The notes under the pieces: model-generated
What the model was told of the DNA's origin: nothing
What the model saw: the letters and a program-made list of their open reading frames with translations, nothing else
The model's database searches: none
Assembly (NCBI RefSeq): GCF_020164475.1
Contig: NZ_JAIQWX010000050.1
Span: 1-39,385 of the forward strand
From: Pseudomonas sp. REP124
GTDB taxonomy: Bacteria; Pseudomonadota; Gammaproteobacteria; Pseudomonadales; Pseudomonadaceae
DNA length: 39,385 bases
Direction: 5' to 3'
In this document: piece by piece, positions 34,119 to 39,385 of the stretch
How the letters are laid out: each line of letters begins with the position of its first letter
How positions within the stretch are numbered: the first letter of the stretch is position 1
Position numbers and translations under genes: made by a program

Positions 34119-36992
34119 ATGTCCCAGTTGCCGTCCTTGAGCCAGTTACGCGACCCCAATGCCTTTCTTCGCCGCCACCTCGGGCCGGATGCTGCCGAGC
34201 AGCAGGCGATGCTCGACAGCCTTGGTCTGGGCAGCCGGGTCGAGTTGATCGAGCAGACGGTGCCGCCGGGAATTCGCTTGAACCGTGCCCTAGACCTGCC
34301 GCCGGCCCTGGACGAAGAAGCCGCGTTGGCGAAACTGCGCGGCTATGCCGAGCAGAACCAGATCTGGACCAGCCTGATCGGCATGGGCTACCACGGCACG
34401 CTTACCCCGGCGGTCATCCTGCGCAACGTCCTGGAAAACCCCGGCTGGTACACCGCCTACACCCCCTATCAACCGGAAATCGCCCAGGGCCGGCTCGAGG
34501 CCCTGCTGAATTTCCAGCAGTTGACCATCGACCTCACCGGTCTTGAATTGGCCAACGCCTCGCTGCTGGACGAAGCCACGGCGGCCGCCGAAGCCATGGC
34601 CCTGGCCAAACGAGTCGCCAAGTCGAAAAGCAATCTGTTCTTCGTCGATGAAAACTGCCATCCGCAGACCATTTCCGTGGTGCAGACCCGGGCTGAAGGT
34701 TTCGGCTTCGAGTTGATCATCGACACGGTGGATAACTTGAAGCAGCACCAAGTCTTCGGCGCTTTGCTGCAATACCCCGACACCCACGGCGAGATCCGTG
34801 ACCTGCGTCCGCTGATCGATCACCTGCATGCCCAGCAGGCGCTGGCGTGTGTCGCCGCCGACCTCTTGAGCCTGTTGCTGCTGACCCCGCCCGGGGAGTT
34901 GGGCGCCGATGTGGTGTTCGGTTCTTCCCAGCGCTTTGGTGTGCCGATGGGCTACGGCGGACCGCACGCGGCGTTTTTTGCCAGCCGCGAGGAGTTCAAG
35001 CGGGCGATCCCAGGCCGGATCATCGGCGTGTCGAAAGATGCCCGTGGCAACGTCGCCCTGCGCATGGCCTTGCAAACCCGCGAGCAACATATCCGCCGGG
35101 AAAAGGCCAACTCCAACATCTGTACTGCGCAAGTGCTGCTGGCCAACATCGCCAGTTTCTATGCGGTCTATCACGGGCCGGAAGGGCTCAAGCGCATTGC
35201 CCAGCGCGTGCACCGGCTGACCTGCATCCTCGCCGCCGGCCTTGAGCGCAAGGGCATCAAGCGCCTGAACCAGCACTTCTTCGACACCCTGACCCTGGAA
35301 GTCGGCGGCACCCAGACAGCGATCATCGAAAGCGCCCAGGCCGCGCAGATCAATTTGCGCATTCTGGGTCGCGGGCAACTGGGCCTGAGCCTCGATGAAA
35401 CCTGCGATGAAACCATCGTGGCCCGGTTGTTCGATGTGTTCCTCGGTGCCGATCATGGGCTCAAGGTCGAGGATCTGGACGCGGAAGCCCTCGCCGGCGG
35501 CATTCCCGCAGGGCTCGTGCGAACCTCACCTTATCTGCGCCATCCGGTGTTCAGCGCCCACCACAGCGAAACCGAAATGCTGCGCTATCTCAAGCAACTG
35601 GAAAACAAGGACTTGGCGCTCAATCAATCGATGATTCCGCTGGGCTCCTGCACCATGAAGCTCAACGCCACCAGCGAAATGATCCCGATCACCTGGCCGC
35701 AGTTCGCCAACCTGCATCCGTTTGCGCCCAGGGAGCAGGCGGTCGGTTATTCATTGATGATCGAGGAACTGGAGCGCTGGCTCTGCGCGATCACCGGTTT
35801 CGACGCGATCTGCATGCAGCCCAACTCCGGCGCCCAGGGTGAGTACGCCGGGCTGCTGGCGATCCGCAAATACCACGAGAGCCGTCAGCAGGGCGGGCGC
35901 GATATCTGCCTGATTCCGTCCTCGGCCCACGGCACCAACCCGGCATCGGCGCAGATGGCCGGGATGCGCGTGGTGATTGTTGAATGCGATGAGGCTGGCA
36001 ACGTCGATCTGGACGATCTGAAAGAGAAAGCCGCGCACGCTGGCGACAAGCTTTCATGCCTGATGGCGACCTATCCGTCGACCCATGGCGTGTACGAAGA
36101 AGGCATCAGCGAGATCTGCGAGGTGATCCACAGCCATGGCGGCCAGGTGTACATGGACGGCGCCAACCTCAACGCCCAGGTCGGGCTGGCACGTCCGGCG
36201 GACATCGGCGCCGACGTGTCCCACATGAACCTGCACAAAACCTTCTGCATTCCCCATGGCGGTGGCGGGCCGGGCATGGGGCCGATTGGCATCCGCGCGC
36301 ATCTGGCGCCGTTCGTGGCCAATCACCCGGTGGTGCCGATCGACGGGCCGTTGGCGCAGAACGGCGCCGTCAGCGCCGCGCCCTGGGGCAGCGCGAGCAT
36401 CCTGCCGATCAGCTGGATGTACATCGCGATGATGGGCCCGCAACTGGCGGATGCCAGCGAAGTGGCGATTCTCTCTGCGAATTACCTGGCGCGGCATTTG
36501 TCAGGAGCGTTCCCGGTGCTTTTCACCGGGCGCAACGAACGGGTCGCCCACGAATGCATTCTCGATCTGCGCCCGCTCAAGACCTTGACCGGCATTAGTG
36601 AGGAAGACGTTGCCAAGCGCCTGATGGACTACGGCTTCCATGCGCCGACCATGTCTTTCCCGGTGCCCGGAACCTTGATGGTGGAACCTACCGAAAGTGA
36701 ATCGAAGGCCGAGTTGGACCGCTTTATCGGCGCGATGCTGAGCATCCGTGCGGAGATCACCGAGGTGCAGAACGGCAACTGGCCGGCCGAGGACAACCCG
36801 CTCAAGCGTGCGCCGCATACCCTGGCCGATATCACCGGTGTTTGGGAGCGGCCTTACAGTATCGAGCAGGGCGTCACGCCGGATGCGCATACCAAGGCGC
36901 ACAAATATTGGCCGGCGGTGAACCGGGTGGACAACGTGTATGGGGATCGCAACCTGTTCTGTGCGTGTGTGCCGCTGGATGAGTACCGATAA
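34119..36992 (+). CDS. gcvP: Glycine dehydrogenase (decarboxylating), P protein
   Basis: GcvP is the PLP enzyme that decarboxylates glycine and loads the aminomethyl group on GcvH. The 957-residue single-chain form opens [20 protein letters not shown]. The PLP lysine is K707 in [21 protein letters not shown] start at ATG 34119 (AGAGAG upstream); the longer frame back to 33897 runs through the REPIN and is not protein-like. The leader holds the REPIN and a terminator after gcvH. A REPIN and a bidirectional terminator follow the stop. Confidence 0.97.
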   Translation: MSQLPSLSQLRDPNAFLRRHLGPDAAEQQAMLDSLGLGSRVELIEQTVPPGIRLNRALDLPPALDEEAALAKLRGYAEQNQIWTSLIGMGYHGTLTPAVILRNVLENPGWYTAYTPYQPEIAQGRLEALLNFQQLTIDLTGLELANASLLDEATAAAEAMALAKRVAKSKSNLFFVDENCHPQTISVVQTRAEGFGFELIIDTVDNLKQHQVFGALLQYPDTHGEIRDLRPLIDHLHAQQALACVAADLLSLLLLTPPGELGADVVFGSSQRFGVPMGYGGPHAAFFASREEFKRAIPGRIIGVSKDARGNVALRMALQTREQHIRREKANSNICTAQVLLANIASFYAVYHGPEGLKRIAQRVHRLTCILAAGLERKGIKRLNQHFFDTLTLEVGGTQTAIIESAQAAQINLRILGRGQLGLSLDETCDETIVARLFDVFLGADHGLKVEDLDAEALAGGIPAGLVRTSPYLRHPVFSAHHSETEMLRYLKQLENKDLALNQSMIPLGSCTMKLNATSEMIPITWPQFANLHPFAPREQAVGYSLMIEELERWLCAITGFDAICMQPNSGAQGEYAGLLAIRKYHESRQQGGRDICLIPSSAHGTNPASAQMAGMRVVIVECDEAGNVDLDDLKEKAAHAGDKLSCLMATYPSTHGVYEEGISEICEVIHSHGGQVYMDGANLNAQVGLARPADIGADVSHMNLHKTFCIPHGGGGPGMGPIGIRAHLAPFVANHPVVPIDGPLAQNGAVSAAPWGSASILPISWMYIAMMGPQLADASEVAILSANYLARHLSGAFPVLFTGRNERVAHECILDLRPLKTLTGISEEDVAKRLMDYGFHAPTMSFPVPGTLMVEPTESESKAELDRFIGAMLSIRAEITEVQNGNWPAEDNPLKRAPHTLADITGVWERPYSIEQGVTPDAHTKAHKYWPAVNRVDNVYGDRNLFCACVPLDEYR

Positions 36993-37014
36993 CCTGCGGG
37001 CACACTTGTGACCC

Positions 37015-37103
37015 TGTGGGAGCGGGCTTGCCCGCGATGAGGTCGTGTCAGTCGATATCAATGTGCCTGACACTCCGCCATCGCGGGCAAGCCCGCTCCC
37101 ACA
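37015..37103. repeat. REPIN, class C
   Basis: Arms tgtgggagcgggcttgcccg and cgggcaagcccgctcccaca are perfect inverted copies. The spacer has gtcgtgtcagtcgatatcaa and gcctgacactccgcc, related to the class C element at 33930-34018. It lies after gcvP. Confidence 0.92.
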
Positions 37104-37134
37104 ATGAATTGCATCAGATTTGAGGTTACGGGCA

Positions 37135-37167
37135 AAAAAATGCCGCTCGGGTGAGCGGCATTTTTTC
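37135..37167. terminator. Bidirectional terminator between gcvP and the DUF2388 gene
   Basis: A 14-bp stem aaaaaatgccgctc / gagcggcatttttt with loop gggt lies between the two convergent genes. A runs on one side and T runs on the other serve both strands. Confidence 0.93.
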
Positions 37168-37179
37168 TGACTGGAAAGG

Positions 37180-37497
37180 TTACTCCGCAGCCACGGCATT
37201 CTTAGCCAGGATCGCGTTCGCCAGTTCCATGTCCGTAGCCTGCAGCCCAGGATTATCGGCGCGGACTTTCTGCATCGCCGCTTCCAGATACGGACCGCGA
37301 ATGCCGCCATCGCTGGCGACGAAACTGCTGGCATCGTCCTGGGCGGCGATGATCAGTTTGTGGTCCTTGAACGTCAGGTAGGTCGAGCCGGTGGTTGCGC
37401 CGGAGGAAATGACGTTACGCCAGAAACTGTCAGCCATCGCCGAACCGACAGGCAGGGACAGCAGGGCGACGGTGGCGACAGCAAGTTTGAAACGCAT
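37180..37497 (-). CDS. DUF2388 secreted protein
   Basis: The 105-residue product has a signal peptide (MRFKLAVATVALLSLPVGSA, cleavage after AMA near residue 22) and the short DUF2388 domain: DSFWRNVISSGATTGSTYLT, then HKLIIAAQDDASSFVASDGG and PYLEAAMQKVRA. The family is small, secreted and Pseudomonas-centred; its function is unknown. GGAG lies before the ATG. Pseudomonas genomes often carry several tandem DUF2388 genes, but only one is in this window. It lies between gcvP and the GspE-like gene and ends close to the bidirectional terminator. Confidence 0.92.
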   Translation of the reverse strand: MRFKLAVATVALLSLPVGSAMADSFWRNVISSGATTGSTYLTFKDHKLIIAAQDDASSFVASDGGIRGPYLEAAMQKVRADNPGLQATDMELANAILAKNAVAAE

Positions 37498-37569
37498 GAT
37501 GGGGTGACTCCACTGTTTGATCTACGCAGTTGGATTGTCGCCCCCTGACTGAGTTCCATGCGCTCACAT

Positions 37570-39354
37570 CTACTTCTGCTCACTCTGTGGCGTAACCCGC
37601 AGCACCTCTTCGACCGTGGTCAAGCCCGCCGCCACTTTTTGCGCACCGGACAGCCGCAGGCTGCGCATCCCTTCCTTGAACGCCTGACGCCTGACCGCCA
37701 GCAGATCGGTATCGGGGTTGATCAGGGCTTTCACGCCGTCGGTCAATTGCATGATTTCGTAGACCCCGGCGCGGCCGTGATAGCCGGTATCGCGACACTC
37801 CAGGCAACCGATGGCCCGTTGCGCGTTGGTGGGCAGTGGCGCCTGCCAGGGCCGGGTCAGGGTTTGCCAGTCTTCTTCGCCCAGGGTTTGCGGGGCCTTG
37901 CAGTGCGGGCACAGGGTCCGCACCAGACGCTGGGCCATGACGCCCAGCACCGTGGCCTTGATCAGGTAATGCGGCACGCCCAGTTCCAACAGGCGGCTGA
38001 TGGCGCTCGGCGCGTCGTTGGTGTGAAGAGTCGACAGTACAAGGTGGCCGGTGAGGGCGGCCTGGATCGCCATCTCCGCGGTTTCCAGATCGCGGATCTC
38101 GCCGATCATGATGATGTCCGGGTCTTGGCGCATCAGCGCGCGCACCCCGGAGGCGAAAGTCAGGTCGATGTTGTGCTGGACCTGCATCTGATTGAACGCC
38201 GGCTCGACCATCTCGATCGGGTCTTCGATGGTGCAGAGGTTGACCTCCGGCGTCGCCAGTTTCTTCAGCGTGGTGTAGAGCGTGGTGGTCTTGCCGGAAC
38301 CGGTGGGCCCGGTGACGAGAATGATGCCGTTCGGCTGACGGGTCATGTCCTGCCAGCGGCGCAGGTCGTCGGCGGAAAAGCCGAGCTGGTCGAAATCCTT
38401 GAGCAGTACCTCGGGGTCGAAAATCCGCATGACCATTTTTTCGCCAAAGGCGGTGGGCAGGGTCGACAGTCGCAGTTCCACTTCGCCGCCGTCCGGGGTC
38501 TTGGTCTTGACCCGGCCGTCCTGGGGTTTGCGTTTCTCCGCGACGTTCATCCGGCCGAGGGTTTTCAGGCGGCTGACGATGGCCATGCTGACCTGCGGCG
38601 GAAACTGGTAGACGTTGTGCAACACGCCGTCGATGCGAAATCGCACCGTGCCCTGTTCGCGCCGGGGTTCGATGTGAATATCGCTGGCGCGCTGCTGGAA
38701 GGCGTACTGGAACAGCCAGTCGACGATGTTGACGATGTGCGCGTCGTTGGCATCCGGCTCCTGGTCGCTGGCGCCGAGGTTGAGCAACTGTTCGAAGTTG
38801 CCCAGGGTGTTGACCTGTTGCTCGCCGTTGCTGGCGCCGGTGACCGATTTGGCCAGGCGGAAAAACTCCACGCTGAAACGCTGGATATCCACCGGGTTGG
38901 CCACCACCCGCTTGATCGGCAGCTTCAACACATGGGGCAGGTCGGCTTCCCAGCTGCTGACGTAGGGCTGGGCGCTGGCGACGGTCACTGCGTCGCGGTC
39001 GATGGACACCGCGAGAATCTTGTGACGCTGGGCGAAGGCGTAGGACATCAGCGGCATGACGGCCGCCACGTTGATTTTCAGCGGGTCGATGCGCAGGTAA
39101 GGCTGGCCCGCCTGCTGGGACAGCCACAGGGTCAGGTTTTCCAGATCGTGGTGTTTGCCGGGGCGGCTGAGGTCGTCCAGTTGCTGGCTGGCGATGAACT
39201 CCAGAGGATGCATCTGGCCATGGGCGGCGTGACGGCGACGGGCATTGAGCGCGTGCTCGGCCGAGTCCTGGCTGATGTAGCCCTGGGCGACCAGTTCACG
39301 CAGTACATCATTGAGATCCAGCCAGCGGTCCTGAAAGGCGAGTTGAACGGACAT
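37570..39354 (-). CDS. GspE/PilB-type secretion or pilus assembly ATPase
   Basis: This 594-residue cytoplasmic ATPase belongs to the type II secretion/type IV pilus GspE-PilB family. An N-terminal MshEN/T2SSE_N region (MSVQLAFQDRWLDLNDVLRE ... AVSIDRDAVTVASAQP) precedes the central NTPase core: ASDIHIEPRREQGTVRFRID, Walker A GPTGSGKT (Lys355), Asp box TIEDPIEMVEP and Walker B DPDIIMIGEIRDLETAEMA. The four zinc cysteines are in CPHC and CLEC (late region). I choose ATG 39354 with AAGGAG upstream. No other secretion or pilus component is in the window, so it is an orphan here; the gene may serve a system encoded elsewhere. Confidence 0.93.
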   Translation of the reverse strand: MSVQLAFQDRWLDLNDVLRELVAQGYISQDSAEHALNARRRHAAHGQMHPLEFIASQQLDDLSRPGKHHDLENLTLWLSQQAGQPYLRIDPLKINVAAVMPLMSYAFAQRHKILAVSIDRDAVTVASAQPYVSSWEADLPHVLKLPIKRVVANPVDIQRFSVEFFRLAKSVTGASNGEQQVNTLGNFEQLLNLGASDQEPDANDAHIVNIVDWLFQYAFQQRASDIHIEPRREQGTVRFRIDGVLHNVYQFPPQVSMAIVSRLKTLGRMNVAEKRKPQDGRVKTKTPDGGEVELRLSTLPTAFGEKMVMRIFDPEVLLKDFDQLGFSADDLRRWQDMTRQPNGIILVTGPTGSGKTTTLYTTLKKLATPEVNLCTIEDPIEMVEPAFNQMQVQHNIDLTFASGVRALMRQDPDIIMIGEIRDLETAEMAIQAALTGHLVLSTLHTNDAPSAISRLLELGVPHYLIKATVLGVMAQRLVRTLCPHCKAPQTLGEEDWQTLTRPWQAPLPTNAQRAIGCLECRDTGYHGRAGVYEIMQLTDGVKALINPDTDLLAVRRQAFKEGMRSLRLSGAQKVAAGLTTVEEVLRVTPQSEQK

Positions 39355-39385
39355 GCGGGCTCCTTTTGAACACAAGTGCGCAAAG

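Noticed and set aside
37558..39369. A 603-codon open frame on the plus strand over the GspE-like gene
   Set aside because: Antisense shadow of an ATPase with Walker A, Walker B and zinc cysteines on the minus strand.

Overview
The window looks like core chromosome of a Pseudomonas of the fluorescens group. Three things point there: high-GC coding sequence with typical Pseudomonas proteins (HemB with an Asp-type metal site, a 742-residue Ppk, DUF2388, UPF0149); at least ten REP/REPIN repeats of the 'GTGGGAGCGGGCTTGC' and 'GTAGGAGCGAGC' type; and a gene order that, from memory, follows the P. aeruginosa hemB-ppk-ppx / trxA-rho-ubiD / glpT / ygfA-ssrS-zapA / pepP-ubiH-visC / gcvTHP block.

Layout. 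1-3.2 kb: a YaiI-type protein, ElbB, a sterol-desaturase-family membrane protein and a DedA protein. 3.2-8.4 kb: hemB-ppk, facing ppx, with a Pho-box-like promoter before hemB. 8.5-12.4 kb: a polar amino-acid ABC transporter (binding protein, two permeases, ATPase) divergent from a GntR/FadR-type regulator, inserted between ppx and trxA. 12.4-16.9 kb: trxA, rho, ubiD and a ferredoxin-reductase-like gene. 17.1-22.4 kb: ChaC-like cyclotransferase, glpT with GlpR-like operators, a TonB-C-domain periplasmic protein, a quinone oxidoreductase, a FliL-like secreted protein and an EVE-domain protein. 22.5-24.2 kb: a 51-codon membrane ORF, ygfA, 6S RNA, zapA and a small coiled-coil protein. 24.4-29.2 kb: ygfB-pepP-ubiH-DUF4442-ubiI. 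29.4-32.2 kb: an iron(III) binding protein and a fused permease without an ATPase gene. 32.3-37 kb: gcvT-gcvH-gcvP. 37.2-39.4 kb: a DUF2388 secreted protein and an orphan GspE/PilB-type ATPase.

How the genes work together. ppk and ppx make and break polyphosphate, and phosphate control of hemB-ppk is plausible from the promoter. ubiD, ubiH and ubiI are three ubiquinone steps in two clusters. The gcv genes encode three of the four glycine cleavage proteins. The zapA/ssrS/ygfA and ygfB-pepP-ubiH-ubiI-gcvTHP order is shared with E. coli, so the DUF4442 gene and the iron transporter pair stand out as insertions into an old gene neighbourhood.

I saw no phage, integrase, transposase, CRISPR array, tRNA or rRNA, and nothing that looks like a wholly new multi-gene system. 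The most interesting material is regulatory (Pho-like promoter, GlpR-like sites, a 21-bp palindrome, an AT-rich island with two inverted repeats), the REPIN set, and a few small or orphan proteins.
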